Assembly: GCF_003149085.1 (NCBI RefSeq)
Contig: NZ_QGDT01000005.1
Span: 124,001 to 188,000 of the forward strand
From: Dyadobacter jejuensis
GTDB lineage: Bacteria > Bacteroidota > Bacteroidia > Cytophagales > Spirosomataceae
Length of the DNA: 64,000 bases
Direction of reading: 5' to 3'
A program made the position numbers and the translations under genes. This document shows positions 36,499 through 45,820 of the stretch, piece by piece (the stretch's first letter is position 1; every line of letters starts with the position of its first letter). The notes below the pieces were generated by a model. That model was not told the origin of the DNA. It saw only the letters and a list, made by a program, of their open reading frames with translations, and made no database searches.

Positions 36499-37551
36499 TT
36501 ATATACTTTTTTCGTAACCCGATAGAACCACCAGGGTAGAGTCCTTAACGTTGGTGGCACTCACTTTGATGCCTCCAGTAAAGGTGGAGTCCTTGGCTGA
36601 CACCGGCTTAAATGATACGTAAATTGGCTTGTTTACTACATTACTGTCTATCGTAACACTGGCGGTAAACGGACCGTTCTGAGCAAGGCTAACCTGAAAT
36701 GGAGCCGTGGCGGTAACGCTGAGCTTATCAATGATGCACTGTGTGGACGATAGCAGGAACTGGGCCTGGGAAGTGGTCTTGGTTTGCGTGGTCGGGAAGG
36801 TAAGTCGCTCCGTGGAACTACTTACGGTGGACAAACCATTGCATTTGGGTAAAAGTACTTCCGTCACCGTCTCTGGCATAAATTCATTGAAGGGATTAGT
36901 AGGCTCGTAGATCGTCTGTGCTATCAGCTTACTGGCAGGCTTGAAATCGTTCAGTAGAATGGTAGTGTTGAACTTTCCGAGCCATACTTCTTGTGGGTTT
37001 CCGGCAGCATCTTGATAAAGAAGACGTACATTTTTAAGCCCTTCATGGTTTTTTCCAAAACTTACCAAAGCACCATTGCTAGCCGGTAGGTTAGACTTTT
37101 GAAACTTCACCCCCGTAATTTCCTTGGGCAGTAAAGTTTTTACAAAACTTTCTCCCAACACATTGACGAGTATCGATTTCTCCAGCGATTTGTTTCCAGA
37201 GTCGTCCATCAACGTGGCTACAAATCTATAGGTACCCTCGTGAATGGCCAAGTCTACGAAAGCCGTATCGGTGCCATTATGTTTCCTGTTGATCGTAAAA
37301 CGGTGGGTCAGGGTATCATTCAGGATTTTTAATTCTCCCTTCGTTATTTTTGGATCGGCATTATAGACGATCGCAAAGCGTACTTTTTCGAATCCCGATT
37401 GGGTGATGATGGTATCGGCCGTACCGACATAGGTCGACTCAGGGACTTTGCTGAATTCGCTGAAGGTGTCTTCCAATGAAGTACACGCGGCCATAAGTAG
37501 TAACAGGAAAATGGGCAAAGACCATTTTTTATATTGATTGTATATGCTCAT
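36499..37551 (-). CDS. Surface lipoprotein, DUF4998-like
   Basis: A 350-residue lipoprotein (lipobox MAAC, C23) with beta-sandwich repeats. The segment about 43-135, with VRFAIVYNADPKITKGELKI and LAIHEGTYRFVATLMDDSGN, resembles DUF4998 domains found beside SusD genes in Bacteroidota. Residues about 245-350 resemble a bacterial Ig-like domain. It is the last gene of the leftward SusC-SusD operon, 42 bases after the DUF4959/DUF5000 gene, and probably serves as an extra surface glycan-binding protein. Ligand unknown. Confidence 0.75.
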   Translation of the reverse strand: MSIYNQYKKWSLPIFLLLLMAACTSLEDTFSEFSKVPESTYVGTADTIITQSGFEKVRFAIVYNADPKITKGELKILNDTLTHRFTINRKHNGTDTAFVDLAIHEGTYRFVATLMDDSGNKSLEKSILVNVLGESFVKTLLPKEITGVKFQKSNLPASNGALVSFGKNHEGLKNVRLLYQDAAGNPQEVWLGKFNTTILLNDFKPASKLIAQTIYEPTNPFNEFMPETVTEVLLPKCNGLSTVSSSTERLTFPTTQTKTTSQAQFLLSSTQCIIDKLSVTATAPFQVSLAQNGPFTASVTIDSNVVNKPIYVSFKPVSAKDSTFTGGIKVSATNVKDSTLVVLSGYEKSI

Positions 37552-37593
37552 GAGATCATTTTTAATAGTTGATCAAAAAATCCTAATTGGTCC

Positions 37594-38835
37594 TTATTCC
37601 AACACCTTACCCCATAGGTTTATTTCCATGATGTGAATGAAGTTGGCACCCGACCAATTTTTCTTATTGACGAAACGAATGTAGCGGATGGGCTTGGACG
37701 GATCTACAGATTCGAACTCCTCGCCAGAGGCTGCTTGGGCTACGTCGTCGGCACTGTTTTGGCCGAGGGCCGCTCCCGACGGCTTCTTCACTTCCCCTTC
37801 TTCGACCAGTCGTGTCCATCCTTCCATGGAGGTCCCATCATAATTAGCCGGGATCTTGTCTATCCCCCAAATCTCGAAATTTCGAGGGTTTCCATGAGCG
37901 AAGATCCAAGTGCCTTGGCGTTGCCAAAATTTGATTCGACTAATATTGGCGGTAACCCCCAAATCGAAGGAAAATACCGGATACGGCTCGGTATAAGGGG
38001 CAATTAGGGCCCCTCCATCCGTTTGGCTCGTATGGAATCCACTGCCATTGATATTATTATTCCATAAGTTTTCAATAATCCAGCCAAAGGCATCTTTGGA
38101 GTCGTTAGGGATGGCTGGGGCTATCTTTTTAAACTTCTGAATATCCAAGAGTTGTTCCTGTATCGGGGTGATATTAGCGAATATAGTGTCGCTAATATTA
38201 TTCCATCGGTCTATGGCCACGGCAGCAAAGTCGGCTTGTTCGGGTTCAAATCCTCTAAAGCTGTATCCAGTACGTTGGTTGTTCGAAATAAACGCAGAGG
38301 ATTGGTATTGGTAAAGACCACTCTCCTTATTTTTTTTCAGGATTTGTATTTCTACCTGCACCTCACTCTTATTATCGTAGGATAGGCGTACTCCACCAAA
38401 ATCTTCTTTAAGACTAAAGCTGTCGAAGAGGTCGTCGATAGGGGCCCTAAGTGGGGTAACCTTCACAACCACGGGGGTCGAATGGTTATTGCTTCTGTCT
38501 ACGGAAGTAAGTGTTACATCAATTTCCTGGCCCGACTTCAAGCCATCGAGAGTGATTACATTCTTGAAGACGGAGGAAGTCTTAGTGATGATTTCGGTTC
38601 CTCTCGAAAAGGTGGCTTCTATCCTGAGCAGGTCAGGGTCGGAGGGTAGTTGATAAACCAACTCCGCTCCACCGGCCGTATTTTTTACCTGTACTTCCGT
38701 TACCGGAGCAGGGGGCGTGTTGTCCTTTTCGATGGGGCCATGAAAGTTGTCATCCCCACAAGAAAATAACAGAGCCATCAAAGTGGAAAAAAATAGGCAT
38801 TTTATTTGTGCATATGATTTCATAATGATTGTCAT
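37594..38835 (-). CDS. Surface glycan-binding lipoprotein (DUF4959-DUF5126-DUF5000 architecture)
   Basis: A 413-residue lipoprotein (lipobox LFSC, C26). Residues about 35-130 with DNTPPAPVTEVQVKNTAGGA match the DUF4959 N-terminal Ig-like domain, the middle (about 130-235) resembles DUF5126, and the C-terminal discoidin-like domain (about 255-413, with FSFDLGVTANISRIKFWQRQ) resembles DUF5000. The ATG at 38823 (MKSYAQIK) is the better start, since the signal peptide begins there. Its start lies 8 bases after the SusD stop. This architecture is common as the third gene of SusC-SusD operons; the discoidin-like domain suggests carbohydrate binding at the cell surface. Confidence 0.88.
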   Translation of the reverse strand: MTIIMKSYAQIKCLFFSTLMALLFSCGDDNFHGPIEKDNTPPAPVTEVQVKNTAGGAELVYQLPSDPDLLRIEATFSRGTEIITKTSSVFKNVITLDGLKSGQEIDVTLTSVDRSNNHSTPVVVKVTPLRAPIDDLFDSFSLKEDFGGVRLSYDNKSEVQVEIQILKKNKESGLYQYQSSAFISNNQRTGYSFRGFEPEQADFAAVAIDRWNNISDTIFANITPIQEQLLDIQKFKKIAPAIPNDSKDAFGWIIENLWNNNINGSGFHTSQTDGGALIAPYTEPYPVFSFDLGVTANISRIKFWQRQGTWIFAHGNPRNFEIWGIDKIPANYDGTSMEGWTRLVEEGEVKKPSGAALGQNSADDVAQAASGEEFESVDPSKPIRYIRFVNKKNWSGANFIHIMEINLWGKVLE

Positions 38836-38843
38836 TTAAGGAG

Positions 38844-40754
38844 TTACCATCCAGGGTTTTGAACTAAATTAGGATTGGCCAAAATGTCCGTTTCCGAAAT
38901 AGGCCAGAAGTAATCGCGGCTCGAGAATTGATACCGGCCATATACCAGAATGTTATAATAACTTTCGGTATCTTCTCCTTGAATATTCCATCCCCTAATG
39001 GGGGCGTTCATGTATATTTCTGCTTTTTTCCATCTCCTTAAGTCCCAAAGACGGTGTCCTTCGAAGCTTAGTTCAATAAGCCTTTCTTGCTGGATAATAT
39101 CGCGAAATCCTTCCTTGTTCAAGGGTTTGTCAGGAAATTGGGAATGCTCTCTCCAGGATTCTACTACGCCCTTAAGTCCTGCTCTTTCTCGGATTTTATC
39201 TATCCAGGGATATGCTTCGGCCGTTCTACCGACTTCATTTAAGGACTCTGCATACAGTAAGTATAAATCGGCGAGCCGAATAATGGGAAAGGGATACCTT
39301 TCTGCAGAATAACCACTGTTGGGGGCACTTTGCACCGCTTCATAATGGACTATCTTTTTGGCGAAGTATCCAGAAAGGGAATAGCGGGTTGCGTCGAGGA
39401 TTCCCGCTCTTTGTCCTCTTTTGGCTTCTACAAAATAGGAGGCTTTGTCGAGCTGGCCATGTCCTTCCCATATGCCGGTGTCGAAACCCAGAAACCCATA
39501 AAAGCGCGGTTCTCTGTCGAAATTAAGCTTGGCCGTAACTTTCCCTTCCTTAATATAATATCGGTAATCTGCCGTGGCTGTGGCTGTGGCATACCGGTTG
39601 GCGTAGTCGTAGTTTTTGTCTTCGGTGATAGGTACCCCATTGCTAGAATAAAACAATTCGGCAATGCGAAGAGGAGGGGACCAAAACGAACTGGTGCTTT
39701 CCCGGCTTTCGGCTGTTAACAGCGGATTGATTTTGGCTTGAGCCCTTGCCTGGAAACCGGCAGTAAAAGTACTGTTAGAACCACCCCAGAGTAATTCGTT
39801 ATTCCAGGGCTCGGTCATTGCTCCTCTCACTGTGAGCTTGGTATAGGTGGAATCGCTAGAATTTGGGAGCTCATTCTTGTTAAATGTAAACAGGTTATGC
39901 CCGTTCATTTCAGCCACTTCTATGGCCTCCTTACAGGCCTGAACGGCATCAATCCATTTGTTTTCGTCGTAACTAGTGGCAAAAAGTGGAGTCCCATCTT
40001 TATTGGTAAAGCTCGCATAGTCACTGTTTCCATTGAATAAAGGGCTGGCCGCCGTAACGAGCACTTTAGCTTTTAGGGCATAGGCGGCTACTTTGGTGAG
40101 CCGACCAAGCTCGGTTCCTACGTCGGTGATCGTCAATGGGAGTTCTGGGTTGGCAATGGCCTCATCTAGGAGTTCAACAATATATTCGTTTACTTCGTCG
40201 ACCGGATCTCTGGAAACCCTTACCGCATCGAGTCCTTCACTAACCTCTATGTTTTGGCGGACAAGGGGTATGGGACCGTACATCCTTAACAGGTAAAAAT
40301 GAAAATAAGCCTTCAGAATCTTGGCTTCGGCCGTCCATCTCTCCATCTCATTGGGTAGGATATCGAAGGGTTTGTCTACGTTTTCTAGGAAAATATTGCA
40401 GTCGCGCAGGGCTATAAATAAATTCCGTACAGAGCCTGTATTGCCCCAATACCCCAATAGCGGCCCCACTTTATTCTGTCCACCTCTAGATAGGATATGT
40501 CCGGCCCAAGTTCGGGAAACATTTTCATTGACAGCGATTTCATCACCTGCCGTCATGGCCGGGTTGTTGTCGGAGACATAGGCAGGCAAATAGTTATACA
40601 GGGTAGCCAGGAAGCGTTCGGCATTATCGCGCGTTTCGAAGGCCTCCTCTATGACGGCAATATTGCTTGGGACTACATCCAGAAATTTACCACAGGATCC
40701 GCTCAGCAAACTGATCGCCAGTGTGAAGAGCAGGGTTATATATTTATTTTTCAT
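38844..40754 (-). CDS. SusD/RagB-family outer-membrane lipoprotein
   Basis: A 636-residue SusD homologue with lipobox SGSC (C21), then GKFLDVVPSNIAVIEEAF. The TPR-like segment AEAKILKAYFHFYLLRMYGP, the IQQERLIELSFEGHRLWDLR motif and the C-terminal NPNLVQNPGW are all characteristic. It starts 13 bases after the SusC stop and forms the SusCD complex with it. The accompanying proteins are binding lipoproteins only; no enzyme belongs to this operon, so its enzymes must be encoded elsewhere, perhaps in the neighbouring fucosidase operon. Confidence 0.95.
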   Translation of the reverse strand: MKNKYITLLFTLAISLLSGSCGKFLDVVPSNIAVIEEAFETRDNAERFLATLYNYLPAYVSDNNPAMTAGDEIAVNENVSRTWAGHILSRGGQNKVGPLLGYWGNTGSVRNLFIALRDCNIFLENVDKPFDILPNEMERWTAEAKILKAYFHFYLLRMYGPIPLVRQNIEVSEGLDAVRVSRDPVDEVNEYIVELLDEAIANPELPLTITDVGTELGRLTKVAAYALKAKVLVTAASPLFNGNSDYASFTNKDGTPLFATSYDENKWIDAVQACKEAIEVAEMNGHNLFTFNKNELPNSSDSTYTKLTVRGAMTEPWNNELLWGGSNSTFTAGFQARAQAKINPLLTAESRESTSSFWSPPLRIAELFYSSNGVPITEDKNYDYANRYATATATADYRYYIKEGKVTAKLNFDREPRFYGFLGFDTGIWEGHGQLDKASYFVEAKRGQRAGILDATRYSLSGYFAKKIVHYEAVQSAPNSGYSAERYPFPIIRLADLYLLYAESLNEVGRTAEAYPWIDKIRERAGLKGVVESWREHSQFPDKPLNKEGFRDIIQQERLIELSFEGHRLWDLRRWKKAEIYMNAPIRGWNIQGEDTESYYNILVYGRYQFSSRDYFWPISETDILANPNLVQNPGW

Positions 40755-40767
40755 AGTATCGTTACAA

Positions 40768-43700
40768 TTAAAAGCCCACTTGAATACCTAAATTGAACAC
40801 TTTTTGTAGAGGATAATTGAATCCATTCCCTCCCAGTTCGGGATCCCACATCTTGAATGCGGACCAAGTGAATAAGTTGGTTCCGGTAACATATACCCGC
40901 AGGTTCGACATCCCCCACTTTTTGGTGTTCTTGATGGCGGTGTAGCCTACTTCAAGCTGTTTGAGCCTTACAAATGACCCATCTCTGATCCACCAAGTGC
41001 TATTGGGCGTATTATTGGCGTTGATGGTCGTCGATAGGCGAGGCCATAATGCATATACATCCGGGTTTTCTTCTGACCAATGATTATCGGCATAGGCTTG
41101 AATGAGTCCATTCTCAGAAAGTATGCCGTTGGCAGAGGAAAGTGTAAGGGGGTCATTGGAAAGAGTTCCCGTAATACTATTGACAAACGGACCCGTACGT
41201 ACGGGGTCAATGGAGAAGGAGGTTTCTGCCAGGCCTTGGAAAAAGACATTGAAGTCAATTTTTTTATAACCCATAGAAGCACCAAAACCATAGGTGACCT
41301 TTGGTACCGTTGGTTTTCCTATCGGTACTAAGTCAAGGGCCGTAATCACTCCATCTTTATTTAGGTCCTTGTATTTCAGGTCTCCACCACCATAGTCGAG
41401 TCCTGGAGTACCGAATTGCTGTGGTGAGTTCCTGGCCTCTTCATCATCTACAAATAACCTTTCTGCGATAAGTCCCTTGCTGACATTGACGTTATTGCCA
41501 ATATTGGACACCCAAGGAGCACCGATAGCGGCATAATTGGGTTCTTCGTATACCTTATACCGGTTGTCGGAGAACGTATAGGTTCCTCGAGCGGTGACCC
41601 ATAGCTGGTTCGCAAAACTGTGGTTAATATCCAAAGATCCGTCAACTCCCCAAGCCTCTACAGCGCCTACATTGCTCTTTAAGGGAGCTTGTAAGCCGAG
41701 GGTAGAGGGAATGTCGGACCGGGTCTGGAGGATACTGGATCGGGTTTCAGTAAAATAGTCTACTCTTAGCTGAATAGCGTCCTGATGCAAATTCAGATCC
41801 ATACCGATATTCATCTTTCTGGCACGTTCCCAGGTGACGCGGGCATTTGCATAGCGTGAAATGGAAACCCCATTTACCACTTTATCGAAACGTTTACCGT
41901 AAGTAGACCCAGCTTGACCGGAGGCAAGATTCACTTCTGACAGATAGAAAAACCGGTCACTGGCATTAGAACTACCGATTTTGTCGTTGCCGACCCAACC
42001 AAATGAGGTGCGGAACTTAAGTCGACTAATGGTATTACTCAAAGGAGCAAAGAATTTTTCGTTAGAAACAAGCCAGCCCACTCCAAACGATGGGAAGAAT
42101 CCCCAACGGTTATCCGTGGCAAACCGTTCTGACCCGTTATAGCCAAAGTTTACTTCAGCGAAATATCGATTGTCGTAGTCATAATTAAAGCGTCCAGAGA
42201 TTCCTAGATTTCGGCTAGGAAGTGACGCAGCGACAGTATAAGCGTTGGCATCCAAAAACTCCTGAGCGAGGGCCACCACTAAACCTTGGGTATTGTGTTT
42301 ATTAAAAGACCGAACGTAATCGATAGCCGTTTGGGCATAGAACACCGAAGAGTTGGTTCTGCTGCCAGGCTCTAGTTGGAGGGCTTCTAAGCCAGCCTTA
42401 GTACGGACCATACTATACGTATCGTTGAGTTGGTCATAACTTTGAATTCTATAGAAATAAGGGGAGTAGGCCCTTCTATTTTCAAAATAAGAGCTGGTAT
42501 TGGCATTTCCCAAAAACCGAAGACTTAAGCCTTGGGTGATGACATCGAGTTTTTGGTTAAGCTCTAGTTGTACCAGGGACAGCTGCCTACGGGTATCTCT
42601 ATAGCCTCGCTGTAGTTCGGCATAAGGATTAAACCATGCGGCCTCGTTTCCTGAAGTAGTCGATCCTCTAGGGCCATAGTCGTTACCAAAAGTGATATGA
42701 GGAACTCCCACCAGGTTTCCAGTAGGCTCTATGATTGGGGCAAACCGCACGGGACTGGTTCGAATAGCGGCATTGTACATGGCGTTACCTCCTTGCAAAG
42801 GCCCTTTTAGGTTGTCCAAAGTTGAATGCAGCCGTACGACCATTTCAGTTTTAGGGCTAAGGTCAATATTGACATTGGCCCTAAGTAAGAACCTGTCTAG
42901 GTTAATATTACTTTGAAACGGATTGCTGGGGTCTGATTTGATCAACCCGTTGTCGTGGGTGTATGAGCCAGCCACGTAATAACGCGCTTTTACTCCTCCA
43001 CCTCGTACATTCAAATTGAACCTTTGTTGGTTGGTGTTATCTCTAAAGAGCATATCATACCAGTCGACTGCAGGGTAGGCATTCGGATTTAAGCCTCTTT
43101 CAGTACCTTTTATCTTCTCTTCGGTATAAGTGGCAAATCGACCCCTAGTCCTTTCTGCTTCGTTTTGCAGTCGCATATAGGTGATTGGGTCGGCCATTTT
43201 TATCAGAGAAACGGGTGTGCTTATCGAGTTTTCTACCCGTATACTCACCACGGCAGGTCCATTATTACCCGACTTGGTGGTAACCAATATTACTCCATTG
43301 GCGCCCCTAGCCCCATAAATGGCCGTTGTTGTAGGATCTTTTAATACGGAAAAACTCTCGATGTCGTCGGGTTGTAGCCTGGCCAAGTCGTCGACGGTAA
43401 GCTCAACGTTGTCGATGAGTATCAGGGGGCCATTCTGATTATTGAAGGAGGCTACCCCTCTTACAAAGAATTGAGCGTTATTGGCACCTGGCTCACCGGA
43501 AGTTTGGTAAGATATAAGCCCCGAAACTCTTCCTGCAAGTGCGGTGGTAAGGTTGCTAGCCGGGACTTTTAACTCTCCCGGCTTTACGGACGTCATCGCC
43601 CCTACAACTGCATCCTTTTTAATAGTCCCAAAACCTACTACTACGACTTCATCGAGCGCTTTCTCATCAGTTTGTAAGGTGACGTCGATGATAGATTTAT

Positions 43701-44025
43701 TGCCGACGGTAATCTCTTGTGTTACAAACCCCACAGCAGAAAAGGAGAGAATATCCTTATTGCTAGGGACAGTTATGCTGTATTTTCCGTCGGCGTCGGT
43801 ATTCACTCCGACCGTCGTTCCTTTCACTAAAACGGTAACACCGGGAATTCCGGATTGATCTTCGGGGTCAACGACTCGTCCCTTAACCGTCTTTTCGGTA
43901 GCTTCATAGCTGGCTCTGGCATGCTGGCTATTGAAAATTACCAAGCTTAAAATTAGCATGGACTGTACCAGATAGGCACGAGCTATGCTAACCACATGGC
44001 TGTTTAGTGGTAAATGCTTTTTCAT
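40768..44025 (-). CDS. SusC-type TonB-dependent receptor (no STN domain)
   Basis: A 1085-residue outer-membrane transporter. After a signal peptide (HARASYE near the cleavage region), residues 46-118 are the carboxypeptidase-regulatory-like domain, ALDEVVVVGFG (123-133) is the SusC hallmark, and the plug contains FVRGVASFNNQNGPLILID and SFSVLKDPTTTAIYGARGAN. The barrel ends in NLGIQVGF. It lacks an STN domain, so it is not wired to a FecR/sigma pair and must be regulated in another way. It heads the leftward operon SusC-SusD-DUF4959-DUF4998; a 660-base AT-rich region precedes it. Confidence 0.95.
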   Translation of the reverse strand: MKKHLPLNSHVVSIARAYLVQSMLILSLVIFNSQHARASYEATEKTVKGRVVDPEDQSGIPGVTVLVKGTTVGVNTDADGKYSITVPSNKDILSFSAVGFVTQEITVGNKSIIDVTLQTDEKALDEVVVVGFGTIKKDAVVGAMTSVKPGELKVPASNLTTALAGRVSGLISYQTSGEPGANNAQFFVRGVASFNNQNGPLILIDNVELTVDDLARLQPDDIESFSVLKDPTTTAIYGARGANGVILVTTKSGNNGPAVVSIRVENSISTPVSLIKMADPITYMRLQNEAERTRGRFATYTEEKIKGTERGLNPNAYPAVDWYDMLFRDNTNQQRFNLNVRGGGVKARYYVAGSYTHDNGLIKSDPSNPFQSNINLDRFLLRANVNIDLSPKTEMVVRLHSTLDNLKGPLQGGNAMYNAAIRTSPVRFAPIIEPTGNLVGVPHITFGNDYGPRGSTTSGNEAAWFNPYAELQRGYRDTRRQLSLVQLELNQKLDVITQGLSLRFLGNANTSSYFENRRAYSPYFYRIQSYDQLNDTYSMVRTKAGLEALQLEPGSRTNSSVFYAQTAIDYVRSFNKHNTQGLVVALAQEFLDANAYTVAASLPSRNLGISGRFNYDYDNRYFAEVNFGYNGSERFATDNRWGFFPSFGVGWLVSNEKFFAPLSNTISRLKFRTSFGWVGNDKIGSSNASDRFFYLSEVNLASGQAGSTYGKRFDKVVNGVSISRYANARVTWERARKMNIGMDLNLHQDAIQLRVDYFTETRSSILQTRSDIPSTLGLQAPLKSNVGAVEAWGVDGSLDINHSFANQLWVTARGTYTFSDNRYKVYEEPNYAAIGAPWVSNIGNNVNVSKGLIAERLFVDDEEARNSPQQFGTPGLDYGGGDLKYKDLNKDGVITALDLVPIGKPTVPKVTYGFGASMGYKKIDFNVFFQGLAETSFSIDPVRTGPFVNSITGTLSNDPLTLSSANGILSENGLIQAYADNHWSEENPDVYALWPRLSTTINANNTPNSTWWIRDGSFVRLKQLEVGYTAIKNTKKWGMSNLRVYVTGTNLFTWSAFKMWDPELGGNGFNYPLQKVFNLGIQVGF

Positions 44026-44685
44026 ACATGAATTGAATTTGGAATGGTGAGTAAAATATGGAAATCAGTGTTTATTGCATAGGCAACTGCTTGGTTAAGT
44101 TGAATATAAAGTACTAAAATTTATATAAATAAAGTAAATAGATTTGTGATTCTAACGTTATGTAGCAACAGTGGTCTGTGTTTTTAGTATGTAATAAGTT
44201 ATATAAAATAGTACTTTAGGTATATTGTATATTGCTACTAATCTCTAGAAGGCCGAATTTTTGATCCGCTAGCTAGATTTTTTCAGACTGGATGTTGTTT
44301 TTCTACTAAAATTTGCACGAGCGTCCGACAGTACAGGATAGTTTTGTAGAAATAGTATTTTAGGTGGACTTAAAATTTATAAAAAAATCTATTAAATTTA
44401 GGATATATACAAACTCGCACATTAGGAAAGTGTATTACTACTCGATGGATTAAGCGATGCTAAATCAGATCGTTTTTTCTAAATCCTCCAACGGTTTGCC
44501 TTAAAACCTAGGTACGAGGCCAGATAATCGGTTAACTCATCCATAGAATTGGATGCAGGGAATTAGGTTTTGTTGGAATGTGATTTAATTCTCTCCTCTC
44601 CTAAGGAGATTGTTGTACAAACACCGAAAAAAACAAAGAACCAATTGGTGGGCATAGATGTACGCAATTTGCTAACTTTAGACCT
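44026..44685. other. AT-rich intergenic region between divergent SusC and Rpn-like genes
   Basis: This 660-base stretch between divergent genes has no supportable ORF or RNA gene. It is AT-rich, especially 44100-44410, with recurring TAAAATTTAT-like words, and presumably holds the promoter of the leftward SusC operon. Just before the Rpn-like gene, TAACTTTA (44673-44680) differs by one base from the Bacteroidota minus-7 element and ends 5 bases before the ATG, suggesting a nearly leaderless transcript if used. Confidence 0.45.
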
Positions 44686-45663
44686 ATGAACCGCAACGAC
44701 TATTTGTGGAAGGGGATTTTGGAAAATGTCGCCGACGATTTTTTACGCTTCTTTTTTAGAGATGCGGACAGTTTGTTTGATCTGGATAGAGGTTTTGCTT
44801 TCCTAGATAAGGAATTGGCAGATCTGTTTCCAGATGAGGAAGCCCTATCTCCTAAATTCGTTGATAAGCTCATTAAAGTATTTACCAAGGCAACTGAAGA
44901 AAGTTCTTCCGAGGAAAAGTGGGTATTGGTTCATGTGGAGATTCAGGGTTATAGAGACAACAGCTTTCCATCACGTATGCATACCTATTTTTATCGGATA
45001 CTCGATCGGTATCGTCAATCGGTGACGGCTATAGCCATTTTTACTGATCGGGATCGGAAATACCGTCCAGAATTTTATAAATACGACTTTCTGGGTACTA
45101 GCTTGATATTTCGGTTCAATACGTATAAAGTGCTCGATCAGGATGAGGAGACGCTAAGAAATGATAGTAACCCTTTTGCCGCCGTCATTCTGACGGTTCT
45201 GATGACTTTAAGAAAGAAGGAACTGTCAGATCAAGAACTATTTGAGATGAAACGTGGTTTATTACGTAACTTACTGCACCACAGGGTTTCGGCGTCAAAA
45301 ATTGACAAACTGATTATTTTTTTGCAAGTTTATGTTCAGTTTAAGGATCAGGATTATGCTAGACAGTTTGAGCAAGAAATAAATGAAATCACTAAAAATG
45401 ACAGATCGATGGGAATCAGGGAATTAGTATTAGATCATGCCGAAAAGATAGGTATCGAAAAGGGTCTTGAACAAGGTATTGAAAAGGGTCTTGAACAAGG
45501 TATCGAGGAAGGTATCGCAAAAGGTATCGAAAAGGGCATTGAGAAAACTGCCCGAAATTTGGTAAAGTCCTCCATTCTTACCAACGCACAAATTGCATCC
45601 GCCCTTGAGGTATCTGTAGAATATGTGGTTAATATACGAAAGGAGATGGATATGGGGATATAA
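44686..45663 (+). CDS. Rpn-family PD-(D/E)XK nuclease-like protein with C-terminal repeats
   Basis: A 325-residue protein of the Rpn (recombination-promoting nuclease/putative transposase) group. DLDRGFAFLDKEL near residues 32-43, D60 and the VHVEIQGY strand (E85-x-Q87) fit the PD-(D/E)XK nuclease core. Residues about 256-287 are a low-complexity repeat of GIEKGLEQ/GIEEGIAK units, encoded by DNA repeats, followed by a short helical tail (LTNAQIASALEVSVEYV). E. coli RpnA is a Ca2+-stimulated DNA endonuclease; roles of Rpn proteins in phage defence or recombination are debated. An in-frame ATG at 45409-45411 (MGIREL) could allow an internal short product. No cognate transposon ends were seen. 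It is unrelated to the carbohydrate genes. Confidence 0.82.
   Translation: MNRNDYLWKGILENVADDFLRFFFRDADSLFDLDRGFAFLDKELADLFPDEEALSPKFVDKLIKVFTKATEESSSEEKWVLVHVEIQGYRDNSFPSRMHTYFYRILDRYRQSVTAIAIFTDRDRKYRPEFYKYDFLGTSLIFRFNTYKVLDQDEETLRNDSNPFAAVILTVLMTLRKKELSDQELFEMKRGLLRNLLHHRVSASKIDKLIIFLQVYVQFKDQDYARQFEQEINEITKNDRSMGIRELVLDHAEKIGIEKGLEQGIEKGLEQGIEEGIAKGIEKGIEKTARNLVKSSILTNAQIASALEVSVEYVVNIRKEMDMGI
45451..45545 (+). repeat. Coding tandem repeats in the Rpn-like gene
   Basis: About eight imperfect 12-base units of the type GGTATCGAAAAG / GGTCTTGAACAA lie in tandem, partly as a 24-base period, encoding alternating GIEK and GLEQ. Such arrays can expand or contract in multiples of four codons without changing frame. 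Confidence 0.85.
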
Positions 45664-45820
45664 GGCTAGTGCCAAGAGAGGTTTTCTACTTGTCCTTGAG
45701 TAAATGTTTAATTTTTCAAAGGGATACGACTATAACATTTTGTTATGATCTATTACCTTTTATCATTTTTGCTAGCTTCGTCTAATGTGGATATTTGTGG
45801 CCTAAACTAGTAGCTAAGCC

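Noticed and set aside
45451-45545. Regular direct repeats that might suggest a CRISPR array or intergenic minisatellite.
   Set aside because: The units are 12 bases, contiguous, without spacers, and lie in frame inside the Rpn-like coding sequence.
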